Shown here piece after piece: positions 9,440-18,665 of a stretch of DNA of 64,000 nucleotides. Location: NCBI GenBank assembly GCA_014584695.1, contig JACTMI010000042.1, forward strand, positions 62,001-126,000. Reading direction: 5' to 3'. Numbering within the stretch: the stretch's first letter is position 1; each line of letters opens with the position of its first letter. Source of the stretch: Acidobacteriota bacterium (GTDB lineage Bacteria; Acidobacteriota; Thermoanaerobaculia; Multivoradales; JAGPDF01). The notes under the pieces are model-generated. The model made no database searches and was not told where the DNA came from. It was given only the letters and a program-made list of their open reading frames with translations. The translations under genes were made by a program, and so were the position numbers.

Positions 9440-9468
9440 ATCGTATGGGGCGGCCCGCGGCCTGTCAA
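9440..9468 (-). promoter_or_regulatory. Sigma-70-type promoter of the pyrR-pyrB-pyrC operon
   Basis: On the minus strand a perfect -35 box TTGACA (9463-9468) is separated by exactly 17 bases from a -10 box TACGAT (9440-9445). Transcription should begin near 9433, leaving about 15 nt before the TTG start of pyrR, with a GGAG at 9424-9427. This is the closest match to consensus found in the window. It faces away from the exosortase gene. Confidence 0.8.
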
Positions 9469-9572
9469 TCGGCGGCGCGCGAGCATGCCTCGCCGTCGCG
9501 GCCGACGAGCGGCGCTTGTTCTGGAGCGGCGCTTTGTCCTAAGCTCCGGCGCTCGCACGATGCGATCCGATC

Positions 9573-10145
9573 ATGACTGAACCGACCCCTCAGCCCGCCA
9601 CGGGCTCGTTCTTCCGCCGCTACCGCCAGGAGCTCGGCTTTCTCGTCATCTTCGTCGTCCTGCTGGGCGGCGGCTTCACGCTGATCGCGTGGAACCCGGT
9701 CAACGACCGGGTCATCGAGCCCTTCACCGGCGGGGTGGCCAAGGCGTCCGGCTGGGTGCTGGCCACGATCGGTCAGGGCACGACGATGGACGGCAGCATC
9801 ATCCGCAGCCCCCGCTTCGCGGTCAACATCAAGAACGGCTGCAACGGCGTCGAGGCGATGATCATCTACTTCGCCGCCGTGCTGGCCTTTCCGGCCCCCT
9901 GGAAGTCCAAGCTGCTCGGCCTCGGCCTAGGCTTCGTGGCGATCCAGATCGTCAACCTGATCCGGGTGGTCGCGCTGTTCCTCACCGGCGTCTATTTCCC
10001 GAAGCTGTTCGACAGCTCGCACACCGTGATCTGGCAGACCGTGGTGATCCTGGCGGGAGTGCTGTTCTGGATCATCTGGGCGAATCGCTTCGTCCCTGCC
10101 CCGGGCGGCGGCTCGGCGGCCGAGTCGGCGGCCGGGAAGAGCTGA
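9573..10145 (+). CDS. xrtH: Exosortase H (XrtH-type transpeptidase-like membrane protein)
   Basis: 190 residues with about five membrane segments, short as expected for the XrtH/archaeosortase-like group. The catalytic triad of exosortases is present: Cys90 in K-N-G-C-N-G-V-E-A, Arg131 in N-L-I-R-V-V, and His150 in S-S-H-T-V-I-W-Q. Exosortases cut C-terminal sorting signals of exported proteins; XrtH is paired with the IPTLxxWG-CTERM type. No protein in the window carries that signal. The next gene, 22 bases on, is the family's usual partner membrane protein, which supports the XrtH subtype. No polysaccharide export genes are adjacent. Confidence 0.88.
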   Translation: MTEPTPQPATGSFFRRYRQELGFLVIFVVLLGGGFTLIAWNPVNDRVIEPFTGGVAKASGWVLATIGQGTTMDGSIIRSPRFAVNIKNGCNGVEAMIIYFAAVLAFPAPWKSKLLGLGLGFVAIQIVNLIRVVALFLTGVYFPKLFDSSHTVIWQTVVILAGVLFWIIWANRFVPAPGGGSAAESAAGKS

Positions 10146-10167
10146 GCCCGCGGCCGAGGAGACGATC

Positions 10168-10788
10168 GTGGCCAGGGCGCGAGCCAAGCCGGAGCGACGA
10201 GCCCGCGGGGCGCCTCCGGCGACCGGCCGTACCTGGGCCGGGCGGCTGATCCGCAACGTCTTGCTGCTGGTGATCCCGGTCACGATCGTCTGGCTCCTGC
10301 TGGTCCCCGTCTACAACCCGTTCCTGACCGCGGCCACCGAGCGGCTGCTCCACCTGGGCGAGCGGCCGGATGTCACGCGCCTGCACTATCTCGACCACTT
10401 CGCGCAGGTGACCCGCCTCGACTACGGCGCCGAGCGCGGCTACCTGCACCGGATCCGGGTCACCGACCTCCACTTCCACCTGATCCTGACCGGCGCGCTG
10501 CTGCTCGCCGTGCCCGGAGTCCCCTGGCGGCGGCGCTGGGAGAACCTGGGCTGGGCGCTGCTCGTCTCCGCCTTCTTCCACCTCCTGCTCTTCTTCTTCT
10601 TCGTCAAGTTCGTCTACGCCACCCAGCTCGGCGCCTGGAGCGCGGCGAACTACGGCACCTTCGGCCAGAACTTCTGGGGCCTGGGCAAGCACCTGCTCGA
10701 CTTGCCGTTCAAGTTCGCCCTGCCCTTCATCCTCTGGGCGGCCTTCTACTTCCGCGACCTGCTCGAGCACCTGCGCCCCCGCCCCTGA
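10168..10788 (+). CDS. Exosortase H-associated membrane protein
   Basis: 206 residues from a GTG that follows GAGGAG. A basic N-terminus (residues 1-25) is followed by one hydrophobic segment (29-50), an extracytoplasmic stretch of about 55 residues, then two or three more membrane segments. The second is unusually rich in Leu and Phe, and the last lies near the C-terminus. Proteins of this layout are known as constant neighbours of exosortase H; their role is not established. The 22-base spacing behind xrtH indicates one transcript. I assign it from position and topology, with no catalytic motif to test. Confidence 0.75.
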   Translation: MARARAKPERRARGAPPATGRTWAGRLIRNVLLLVIPVTIVWLLLVPVYNPFLTAATERLLHLGERPDVTRLHYLDHFAQVTRLDYGAERGYLHRIRVTDLHFHLILTGALLLAVPGVPWRRRWENLGWALLVSAFFHLLLFFFFVKFVYATQLGAWSAANYGTFGQNFWGLGKHLLDLPFKFALPFILWAAFYFRDLLEHLRPRP

Positions 10789-11142
10789 CTCCGGGCTCCC
10801 GAGGCGCATCCGGGCCAACCACGGCACCGAACGACGATCTTTCGACGTCAGGGTTACCGGCTCCCCTCCCCCGGCTGGCCTCGTCGCTGATCCGTTCGGC
10901 CCCCCGGCGCAGGACCGGCCTCGAGCTCGCTGGCTGCGCCCCGCCGGATCGGACCCCTCCCATCGTTGAAACTTCTTGCTCCGCCCGGACCACGGGGGCG
11001 CAACCCGCGCGCCAGCTCCCCACCCCCTTGGTCGGACGGGGCTAGATCGAGGAGTTGTGGCTGTCGAGCCCCGAGACCCCAACATCTTGTGCCCCGAGGG
11101 GGCTCTCTGCTACCTTCCCCTCCTCGCCTTCGAGGAGCCCCG
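10789..11142 (+). other. Intergenic region upstream of smc
   Basis: 354 bases without a convincing gene on either strand. It carries several C-rich tracts. A weak promoter candidate is noted separately just upstream of smc. No terminator with a T-tract was found after the exosortase partner gene. Confidence 0.5.
11087..11116 (+). promoter_or_regulatory. Possible promoter of smc
   Basis: TTGTGC (11087-11092), an 18-base gap and TACCTT (11111-11116) make a weak sigma-70-like pair, with three of six matches in each box. Transcription would start about 20 bases upstream of the smc ATG, leaving room for the GAGGAG ribosome site. Suggestive only. Confidence 0.25.
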
Positions 11143-14100
11143 ATGCTGAGACTCGACCGCCTGGAGCTGTCCGGATTCAAGTCGTTCGTCGACCCCGTGG
11201 AGCTGCGCTTCGCCGGGGGTGTGACCGGCATCGTCGGGCCCAACGGCTGCGGCAAGTCGAACCTGGCCGACGCCATCACCTGGGTGCTCGGCGAGCAGAG
11301 TGCCAAGTCGATGCGCGGCGAGACGATGGAGGACGTGATCTTCAGCGGCTCCGAGAAGCGCAAGCCGCTCGGCCTGGGCGAGGTCACCTTGAGCTTCCTC
11401 GCCGACCCGGGGACCGCGGGCAGCGACGACGGTCGCCTGACTATCTCCCGCCGCGTCTTCCGCTCCGGCGAGAGCAACTACCGGATCAACGGCAAGACCG
11501 TCCGGCTGAAGGAGATCAAGGATCTCCTGATGGACACCGGGTTGGGCATCCGCGCTTACTCGGTGATCGAGCAGGGCAAGATCGGCATGATCCTCTCCGG
11601 CAAGCCCCAGGAGCGCCGTCGCCTGATCGAGGAGGCGGCCGGCATCACCCGCTACAAGGCGCGCAAGCGAGTCGCCGAGGTGAAGCTCGAGGAGGCGTCG
11701 GCGAACCTGCTCCGGATCGACGACATCCTGGCCGAAGTCGAGCGCAACCTGCGCTCGCTCAAGCGGCAGGCGGGCGCGGCGCGGCGCTGGCTGGAGCGCA
11801 AGGCCGAGCTCGACGAGCTGCAGCGCACGGTGCTGCTCGGCCGCTGGGCCCGCCTCGCCGGCGAGCTCGCTGAACGGCGGGCGGCGCTCGGCGACGCGCA
11901 GACCCACGAGGCCGGGCGCAGCGCGGAAGTGGCGCGCGAGGAGGCGGCGCTCGCCGAGCGGCGCGAAGCGCTCGAACGGCTGGCCGAGGCGCTGGCCGAA
12001 CGGGTCCGGCGCCAGGCCGAGCTGGGCGCGACGATCGAGGGACGGCAACAGTTCCTCTCCGGCGCCCGCCGGACGGTGGTGGAGATCGAGGCTCGGCTCG
12101 AAGCCGGCGCGGCGACGGCGGAGCGGCGGGCCGCCGAGGCCGCCCAGCGCGAGGGCGCGCTCGCCGACCTCGAGGCGCAGCGCGCCGAACTGGTGGGAGA
12201 CCACGATCGCGCGGCGGCGGAGGTCGAAGCCGATGGCGCGCGCCTGCGCGAGGTCGAGGCCGCGGCCGCCGACGGCGAAACGCGGCTCGAGACGGCGCGC
12301 CGCGACCTGCTCGCCTCCCTGGGCGAGCTCGACGCCTTGAGGAATCGCATCCACCGCGAACAGATCGAGAGCGAGAAGGGGGCCTTCCGCCAGCGTCACC
12401 TGTTCGAGGAGCTGCAGCTGCGCGGCCAAGAGCTCGAGGAAGCCGCCCGCGAGGTGGCCGCCGCCGAAGGGCGCCTCGCGGACCTCGAATCCGGCATCGC
12501 CGGGCGCGCCGGTGCGCTCGACGCGGCGCGCGCCGGCCTCGACGAGCTGCTGGCCCGCGAGGCGGCCGCCACCGCGAGGCTGCGCGAGGCCGAGAGTCAC
12601 CGCGCCGGGCGTCGCGAGCGCCAGCGTTTTCTCGCCGAACTGGCCGCGGGCGACGGCGACCGGACCGCCGAGACCGCCGCGCGCCTGGCGGCCGCCGGCC
12701 TGCCCGACCCGGTTCGCCTGGGCGGCCAGGTGCGCGCGCTGCGGGGCTGGGAGGCGGCCCTCGACCTCTATCTCGGCGAGTTGGTCGAAGCCGTCATCGT
12801 GCCGTCCCAGCACTCGGCGCGCGCGCTCGCCGCCCGGCTGGCGGAGAGCGGCCGCGCCGCCGCCGCCCTGCTCTCCCCGCTCGACCCGCCGGCGACCGGG
12901 TCCGGGCTCCCCGAGGATCCGGCGATCGTCGCCTCCCTGGGCGAGGCGCTGGGCTTGGCGCCGCAACTCGCCGCCGCCTTGCGGCCAGCATTCCTGGTCG
13001 ACGGCGCGGAGGCGGCGGAGCGGCTGGCGCGCGCCTGGCCGGGAACGGCCTTCCTGACCCGCGACCGGATCTGGTTCGAGGGTGGGATCGTCCACCTCCA
13101 GGGCGTCGAGGCCCAGCCGGGATTTCTCGCGCGGACGAGCGAGCTGGCCGATCTCGATCAGGAGCTGCCCCGCCTGGAGCGCGACATCGCCGCGGCGAGG
13201 GCCGAGATCGACACCCTGGTCGAGGCGCGGGCCGAGGCAGCGAAGTCGATCCACCGCGCGCAAGACGAGTTGGCCGGGTGGCGGCAGGAGCGCGCGGCGG
13301 TCAACGCCCGCCGCGACGAGCTGATGGCGCGTCACCGGCGCCTGGCCGCCAACGAAGCCTCCCTCGTCCGAGAGCGCCACGAGCTCGGCGCCGAGATCGA
13401 GCGCCTGGTCCATCTGCAGCAAGCCTCCGGCGAAGAGCTGGGACGCCTGGAGCGTCTCCACGCCGAGCGGGAAGCGGCCTTCGACCAGCTGCGCGCCGGG
13501 ATCGAGGAGCTGCGGCGGGAGCGCGAGACGGTGCGTGCGATCGGCGCCGGCCGACGCGGCCAGCTCGACGTGCTGACGGAGCGCCTGCGCTCGCTCGAGC
13601 AGCAGCGCTCACGTGTCGAGCGCGAGCTCGAGGCGGCTCGCAGAGAGAGCGCCGCCTGGGAGATCGACGCGCGCGAGCTCGCCGCGCGCCGGGTCTCTCT
13701 GCTCGAGGGGATCGACGCCGCCGAGCGGGAGCTCGCCGCGGCGCTGGCCCTCGCCGCCGGCGGCGGCGACGCCGTGCGCGCCGAGGAGGGGCGCCTCGAA
13801 GAGGAGCGTCAACAGGTCCGTCAGCGCGACGAGACGCTCTCGTCCCTGCGGCTCACCCTCGACGCCGCCCGCGCTCGAGTGGGCGAGGAGCGAGTGGCGC
13901 TGGCGGGGCTCGACCACGACGCCGCGCATCTGGCCGAGCAGCTGCGCGAGCGCTGCCAGCTCGAGCCGCCGGAACTGCCTGGAGAGGCTCCGGCCGCGCT
14001 CGCCGAGCTGGAGGCCGACCTCCTCCGCCTGCGCGAGCAGGTCGAGTCTTTCGGCCCCGTCAACGTCCTGGCGGCCGAGGAGCTGACCGCCGAGGAGGAG

Positions 14101-14679
14101 CGGCGGGCGACCATGTCCGCCCAGCGCGCCGACATCGCCCGATCGATCGAGTCGCTGCGCCAGACCATCCGCGAGATCAACCAGACTTCGAGCGCGCGCT
14201 TCCAGGAGACCTTCGCCCAGGTCAACGAGCAGTTCTCGCGCACTTTCGTCGAGCTGTTCCGCGGCGGCGAGGCCGAGATGCGGCTCATGGACGAGGAGGA
14301 CCTGCTCGAGAGCGGCATCGAGATCGTCGCCCGCCCGCCGGGCAAGCGCCTGCAGAACCTGATGCTGCTGTCGGGCGGCGAGAAAGCCCTCACCGCCATC
14401 GCGCTGCTGTTCGCCCTCTTCCGGATCAAGCCCTCGCCCTTCTGCATTCTCGACGAGGTCGACGCGCCGCTCGACGACGTCAACACCCTGCGCTACGTCC
14501 ACATGCTGCGCCAGCTCGCGCGCGAGACCCAGTGCATCGTCATCACCCACAACAAGCTGACGATGGAGGTCTGCGGCACGCTCTACGGCGTCACCATGGA
14601 AGAGCGCGGCGTCTCGAAGCTGGTGGCGGTGGCGCTCGAAGAGGTGCAGCCCGAAGAAGCCGCCGCGGCGACGGCCTGA
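11143..14679 (+). CDS. smc: Chromosome segregation protein SMC
   Basis: 1178 residues, the standard SMC length. The N-terminal ATPase half has Walker A G-P-N-G-C-G-K-S-N at residues 32-40. Two long coiled coils, rich in Glu, Arg, Ala and Leu, flank a hinge at about residues 515-660. The C-terminal half has the ABC signature L-S-G-G-E-K-A-L near 1077 and Walker B C-I-L-D-E-V-D-A-P-L near 1100. The protein dimerises through the hinge and, with ScpA and ScpB, compacts and resolves chromosomes. The start is ATG 11143, preceded by GAGGAG; an in-frame extension upstream is not SMC-like. scpA/scpB are not adjacent. Confidence 0.97.
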   Translation: MLRLDRLELSGFKSFVDPVELRFAGGVTGIVGPNGCGKSNLADAITWVLGEQSAKSMRGETMEDVIFSGSEKRKPLGLGEVTLSFLADPGTAGSDDGRLTISRRVFRSGESNYRINGKTVRLKEIKDLLMDTGLGIRAYSVIEQGKIGMILSGKPQERRRLIEEAAGITRYKARKRVAEVKLEEASANLLRIDDILAEVERNLRSLKRQAGAARRWLERKAELDELQRTVLLGRWARLAGELAERRAALGDAQTHEAGRSAEVAREEAALAERREALERLAEALAERVRRQAELGATIEGRQQFLSGARRTVVEIEARLEAGAATAERRAAEAAQREGALADLEAQRAELVGDHDRAAAEVEADGARLREVEAAAADGETRLETARRDLLASLGELDALRNRIHREQIESEKGAFRQRHLFEELQLRGQELEEAAREVAAAEGRLADLESGIAGRAGALDAARAGLDELLAREAAATARLREAESHRAGRRERQRFLAELAAGDGDRTAETAARLAAAGLPDPVRLGGQVRALRGWEAALDLYLGELVEAVIVPSQHSARALAARLAESGRAAAALLSPLDPPATGSGLPEDPAIVASLGEALGLAPQLAAALRPAFLVDGAEAAERLARAWPGTAFLTRDRIWFEGGIVHLQGVEAQPGFLARTSELADLDQELPRLERDIAAARAEIDTLVEARAEAAKSIHRAQDELAGWRQERAAVNARRDELMARHRRLAANEASLVRERHELGAEIERLVHLQQASGEELGRLERLHAEREAAFDQLRAGIEELRRERETVRAIGAGRRGQLDVLTERLRSLEQQRSRVERELEAARRESAAWEIDARELAARRVSLLEGIDAAERELAAALALAAGGGDAVRAEEGRLEEERQQVRQRDETLSSLRLTLDAARARVGEERVALAGLDHDAAHLAEQLRERCQLEPPELPGEAPAALAELEADLLRLREQVESFGPVNVLAAEELTAEEERRATMSAQRADIARSIESLRQTIREINQTSSARFQETFAQVNEQFSRTFVELFRGGEAEMRLMDEEDLLESGIEIVARPPGKRLQNLMLLSGGEKALTAIALLFALFRIKPSPFCILDEVDAPLDDVNTLRYVHMLRQLARETQCIVITHNKLTMEVCGTLYGVTMEERGVSKLVAVALEEVQPEEAAAATA

Positions 14680-14697
14680 GACGGCGCCTTCAGGCGG

Positions 14698-15384
14698 TCA
14701 GCCGACCCGGCCGCGCGCCGGCACCAGCGCCAGGAAGAGGGTGTGCCGTTCGGCGCGGCCGCCCGGCCGCGCGCGCACCGTCTCGGCGCGCGCGAGAAAC
14801 CCCGCCGCCCCGAGCCGCCGCACGAACTCGGCGTCGGGCGCGGCCGACCAGATCGCGAGCTGGCCTCCCGGCGACAGGGCGCCACGGAGCCGCCGCAGCC
14901 CCGCGGCGTCGTAGAGTTGTCGATTCGCCCGGTGGGTGTGCGCCCGTGGTCCGTCGTCGGTATCGAGCAGGATGGCGTCGTAGCGCGCCGGCGGCACCAG
15001 TGCCTCGGCAACATCGCCGGCGAAGATGGTCGTCCTCGGGTCTTCGAGCGGCCGGCCCGCCAGCTCCGCCAGCTCGCCGCGCACCGCCGCGACCACCATC
15101 GCCGACAGCTCGGCCACCACCACTTCCGCATGCTCCGGCAGCCGGTCGAGCGCCGCGCGGAGAGTGAAACCGAGGCCGAGACCGCCGATCAGCACGCGCG
15201 GCCGGCGGCGCCCCGCCACGCCGGCCAGACCCCGCTCGGCGAGGGCCCGCTCGGAGCCCGGCGCGCGACTCGACATCAGCTCCATGCCGGAGAGAAAGAG
15301 CGTCACCACGCCGTCGCGCCGGGTGAGCACGAGCTCTTCGCCATCGGCGGTCGGCTCCCGACCCAGGATCTCGATCGGCTTCAT
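14698..15384 (-). CDS. Spermidine-synthase-fold protein (Rossmann methyltransferase-like)
   Basis: 228 residues. The nucleotide/decarboxy-SAM-binding glycine motif is V-L-I-G-G-L-G-L-G-F-T near residue 63, followed by an acidic strand end, V-V-V-A-E-L-S. A I-L-L-D-T-D-D-G-P motif near 145 holds the position of the catalytic aspartates of the spermidine/spermine synthase family. It is shorter than true SpeE, which has an N-terminal beta domain of its own, so an aminopropyltransferase activity is not certain. It could equally be a methyltransferase-fold protein without that reaction. It faces smc tail to tail with 18 bases between stops, and is downstream of the PEP/pyruvate-binding protein by 79 bases. 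Confidence 0.75.
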   Translation of the reverse strand: MKPIEILGREPTADGEELVLTRRDGVVTLFLSGMELMSSRAPGSERALAERGLAGVAGRRRPRVLIGGLGLGFTLRAALDRLPEHAEVVVAELSAMVVAAVRGELAELAGRPLEDPRTTIFAGDVAEALVPPARYDAILLDTDDGPRAHTHRANRQLYDAAGLRRLRGALSPGGQLAIWSAAPDAEFVRRLGAAGFLARAETVRARPGGRAERHTLFLALVPARGRVG

Positions 15385-15463
15385 CTTCCGCTCCTCGGTC
15401 CCTCCCCGCTCCGCGCCGTGCGAGCTCCGCCCCCAGCCCCGGTCCGCACCCCTGGTGTCGGGC

Positions 15464-18400
15464 TCACTCCAGCGAGTGGAGTCGCGCCGGGGGCACGCCC
15501 AACGCGCGGGCCAGCTCGCCGCGCGCTTCGCCGCCGCCGACCCGGACGAACCGGAAGACGCAGGGCATCGCGCCGGGGTCGCGGCCGGTCCGCTGTCGCT
15601 CGGCCGCGGCCATCGAGGCGACGAAGCCCTCGAGCCAGAGCCGCGCCTCCGCTTCTTGCGCGCCAGCTCGCATCCCGACCACCAGCTCGAGCGGCGACGG
15701 GGAGGCGTCCGTGCTCTCCCGGAGCGGCTCCAGCCTGGCGAGCGCGGCGACGCCGAGGCGCTCGCGGTCGAGTGCGGCCGCCAGCGCCTCGGCCATCCGG
15801 AGCCGGAAGCGGCGAGCTTCCTGCTGGGGATCGAGCGCGGCCACCGCACCGACTCCGCGGGCCTCGACCGGAGCAGCGAGCACGCCCACCGCGGTCTCGC
15901 GCTCGGCATTCATCAGCACCCGCAGCACCGAGCCGCCGCTCGCGCGCGGCACGTCGATCACCCGCAGGACCCCGGCGAGCGCCGCGTCCCCGGGCGACAG
16001 CTCGGCCAGCGAGTTGGCGGCGTCGAGAAAGAACGCCTCGCGAAAGACCACGCCCGGCTCGTCGGGGTAGAGCGGCAGGTAGCGGATCGAGGACTCGACC
16101 AGGTCCTGGAAGAAGTGGGTGCCGAAAGAGAGGTCGGGCACGTATCCCCCCTTCTGGCGGGCGATCTCGATCAGGACCGCCGTCCCCGACAGGTCCGCGT
16201 AGGTCACCGGCACGCCGAGCCGGACGTCGCCCCGGCTCCCCCAGCGCCCCGGCCCCATCAGGACGAAGCTCTTCTTCGGCAGCATCCGGTTCAGGCGGCC
16301 GACCGCCCGTCCGACCTCGACCATCGACTCCGGCGAGAGCCGGCCGTACGCGTCGGGGTCGACGTAGATCACCCAGCGCACGTCGTCGACCAGGCCATTC
16401 GAGACGAAGCGGTGGGCGGAGAAGAGGACCCGCTCGCGCGGCAGGTCGGCTGGGATCTCCGCCGCCACCGCTCCGGGGGTCGCCTGCTGCGGCCGGCACT
16501 GCAGCAGGTAGACGTCCTCGCCGTCGCAGGCGAACTCGAGGTCCACCGGGGTGCCCAGCCGCTGGTGGAGGATGGTGAGCAGGGAGCGCATGCGGGGCAG
16601 GAAGGTACCGTCCGCGAGCAGGCCCTCGAAGGTGACCAGCAGCGGGTCCTGGGCGAAGTCGATCAGGCCGCGCGGGCGGCGCAGCCGGTCGTGGTCGACC
16701 AGCGAGACGAGCTGGCGCGCCAACGGCAGCCGCTCACCGTGCTCGGCGAGGAAGGCGCGCACGTCGATGGTCGCGAACGATCTCGATTCGAGATCGATGA
16801 CGTCCATCTTCTTCGGCGAGTAGCGCAACGCCTCGTCGGCCGTCTGGGTCACCCGCAGCCCCGGCTGCCCCGGCGCGACGAGCACCGGGTAGTCGTCGGC
16901 CAGGCGATCGACGGCACGCGTGCCGAGACCGGGGACCAACCGCAGCAGGCCGTCCTCGCGCCGGATGCGCGGCGACCAGCGGAATTCGTTGTGCGAGAAG
17001 CCGACGCCCGAGAAGGCCGGCAGCCAGTAGCGGCCGAGCCGCCGGCCGACGACCTCCTGGATCAGGATCCCCATCTCCTCGTGCAGATCGAGGAAGCCCC
17101 GACGCGCGCGGTACTCGATCGGATCGGGCGAGAAGATCGAAGCGTAGACCTCGGCGATGGCGTCGGCGAGCGAGGCCAGCCGCTCGCGCTTGGTGCCGAC
17201 GTTGGCGAGGAAGAGGCTCTTGTACTTGCCCGAGAACGCCGAGCCCAGCCGGTCCTCGAGCAGCGACGAGCTGCGCACGATGACCGGCCGCCCTTCCAGG
17301 TCGTCGAGCACCGAGGAGAGGCCGCGCAGGACGTCGGGCGAGAGAATCGAGCTCTTGAACAGCTGCACCACGTGTGGGTACTCGCGGCGGACGCGGTCGA
17401 CGTCGTCGTACTTGCGGCTGTGCACCTCGCCGAGATCGTTGTGTTGGATGAAATCGAGGATGCCGTCCGAGGGCAGGTACCAGCTGCGCGGCGTCCGGAT
17501 CCCCTCGGGCAGGGCGCCTCGCTGCCCCTCCCGCTCCAGCACGCGGGTGGCGAGGAACAGCCCCGCCGACTTGCCGCCGATGCGGCCGTGGCTGCGCGGC
17601 GGGTAGACCAGGCGCCGGCCGAGGTCGACGAAGTCGTCCACCCGCAGGTACCTCTTGGCGTTGTCGACGAACTCGAGCTGATCGGTGAGGAATCGGCGCG
17701 CCAGCGAGGCGCGCAGCCCGAGCTGGGTCGCGGGCGTCAGGTCCGCCTCGTCGACGCCGCCTTCGCGAAAGCGCTCCAGCGCGCCGAGCAGCTCCTCGAT
17801 CGGCGTGTCGATGCGCTCGACGGCGTGCTTGAGAAAGGCGCTCTTCTCCTCCTTGATCCAGCCCTGGACCAGCTCGATCAGCTGCGGGTCCTCGAGGTGA
17901 TGGGCGGCCAGGCGGAAGGCCGCCTCCGCGGTCGCGGCGTCGGTGGCGAGCGGTGCCACGGGCAGGGGCCGGTTGTCGTCGCCGCCGTCGCCGCCCAGCT
18001 TCGGCGTCACCCGCCGCAGCAGGACACCCGCCTCCTCCACTCCGCTCCAAGCCAGGTGATTCAGCAGCTTGCGGCCGAGGCGACCGAGCATCGCGCGGTC
18101 GGTCTGACGCAGGAACTCGAGGATCACTCGCCAGCCCGGCATCTCTTCGCCGCGCTCGGCTTCGCCGTTCATCGCCTTGCGCAAGCGGCGGCGCGCCAGC
18201 ACCGAAGCGAGATGCTCGGCGATGGTCTCGAGCAGTCGGCGCTCCTCGTCGAGGAAGGGACCCTCGTCGAGCTGCGGCCGGGCTTCGCGGTAGTAGACCT
18301 CGATCCTGCCGGTCGTCTCCCCCTGGACGACCAGGGGGACGGCGAGACGCCAGGGTGTGGCCGCGAAGCCCGCGGGCTCGAACACCCGGTCCCGGAGCAG

Positions 18401-18592
18401 GGCGCGCGCAATGCAGAGCTCGGAGTGCTCGAAGCCCTCGGGAATGGCGGCCAGGACGCCGCGCACGAGCTCCTCGGTGGAGATCTCCCGGCGGACCAGG
18501 AGCTCGTCGACCCGGTAGAGGCAGCGCAGCGCGCGTGCCCGCACGTCGAGGCTCCGCGCCGCGGTCTCCGGCCCGCCTTCGCTCTCCTTCAT
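15464..18592 (-). CDS. GAF plus PEP/pyruvate-binding domain protein without swivelling or TIM-barrel domains
   Basis: 1042 residues. Residues about 20-155 resemble a GAF sensor domain. A helical region follows, then a PPDK_N-type ATP-grasp domain at about 355-725 with IGGKSAGLF, RPVIVRSSSLLEDRLGSAFSG and the closing LEFACDGEDVYLLQCRPQQ. After it come about 300 residues with V-M-G-P-G-R-W-G-S-R-G-D and S-F-G-T-H-F-F-Q-D-L-V-E-S. These I know only from other long proteins of this type in Deltaproteobacteria and Acidobacteria. The phosphohistidine swivel domain and PEP-binding barrel of PEP synthase or PPDK are missing, so it cannot run the full dikinase cycle alone. It lies 73 bases after glutamate dehydrogenase on the same strand. 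Function unknown. Confidence 0.8.
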   Translation of the reverse strand: MKESEGGPETAARSLDVRARALRCLYRVDELLVRREISTEELVRGVLAAIPEGFEHSELCIARALLRDRVFEPAGFAATPWRLAVPLVVQGETTGRIEVYYREARPQLDEGPFLDEERRLLETIAEHLASVLARRRLRKAMNGEAERGEEMPGWRVILEFLRQTDRAMLGRLGRKLLNHLAWSGVEEAGVLLRRVTPKLGGDGGDDNRPLPVAPLATDAATAEAAFRLAAHHLEDPQLIELVQGWIKEEKSAFLKHAVERIDTPIEELLGALERFREGGVDEADLTPATQLGLRASLARRFLTDQLEFVDNAKRYLRVDDFVDLGRRLVYPPRSHGRIGGKSAGLFLATRVLEREGQRGALPEGIRTPRSWYLPSDGILDFIQHNDLGEVHSRKYDDVDRVRREYPHVVQLFKSSILSPDVLRGLSSVLDDLEGRPVIVRSSSLLEDRLGSAFSGKYKSLFLANVGTKRERLASLADAIAEVYASIFSPDPIEYRARRGFLDLHEEMGILIQEVVGRRLGRYWLPAFSGVGFSHNEFRWSPRIRREDGLLRLVPGLGTRAVDRLADDYPVLVAPGQPGLRVTQTADEALRYSPKKMDVIDLESRSFATIDVRAFLAEHGERLPLARQLVSLVDHDRLRRPRGLIDFAQDPLLVTFEGLLADGTFLPRMRSLLTILHQRLGTPVDLEFACDGEDVYLLQCRPQQATPGAVAAEIPADLPRERVLFSAHRFVSNGLVDDVRWVIYVDPDAYGRLSPESMVEVGRAVGRLNRMLPKKSFVLMGPGRWGSRGDVRLGVPVTYADLSGTAVLIEIARQKGGYVPDLSFGTHFFQDLVESSIRYLPLYPDEPGVVFREAFFLDAANSLAELSPGDAALAGVLRVIDVPRASGGSVLRVLMNAERETAVGVLAAPVEARGVGAVAALDPQQEARRFRLRMAEALAAALDRERLGVAALARLEPLRESTDASPSPLELVVGMRAGAQEAEARLWLEGFVASMAAAERQRTGRDPGAMPCVFRFVRVGGGEARGELARALGVPPARLHSLE

Positions 18593-18665
18593 GCGCCCTC
18601 CCCGCGGCCGGCCCTCGCCCCGCCCGCCGGGTGCGGGCGGAGCGGGCCGTCCGGTGGCCCGAAGG

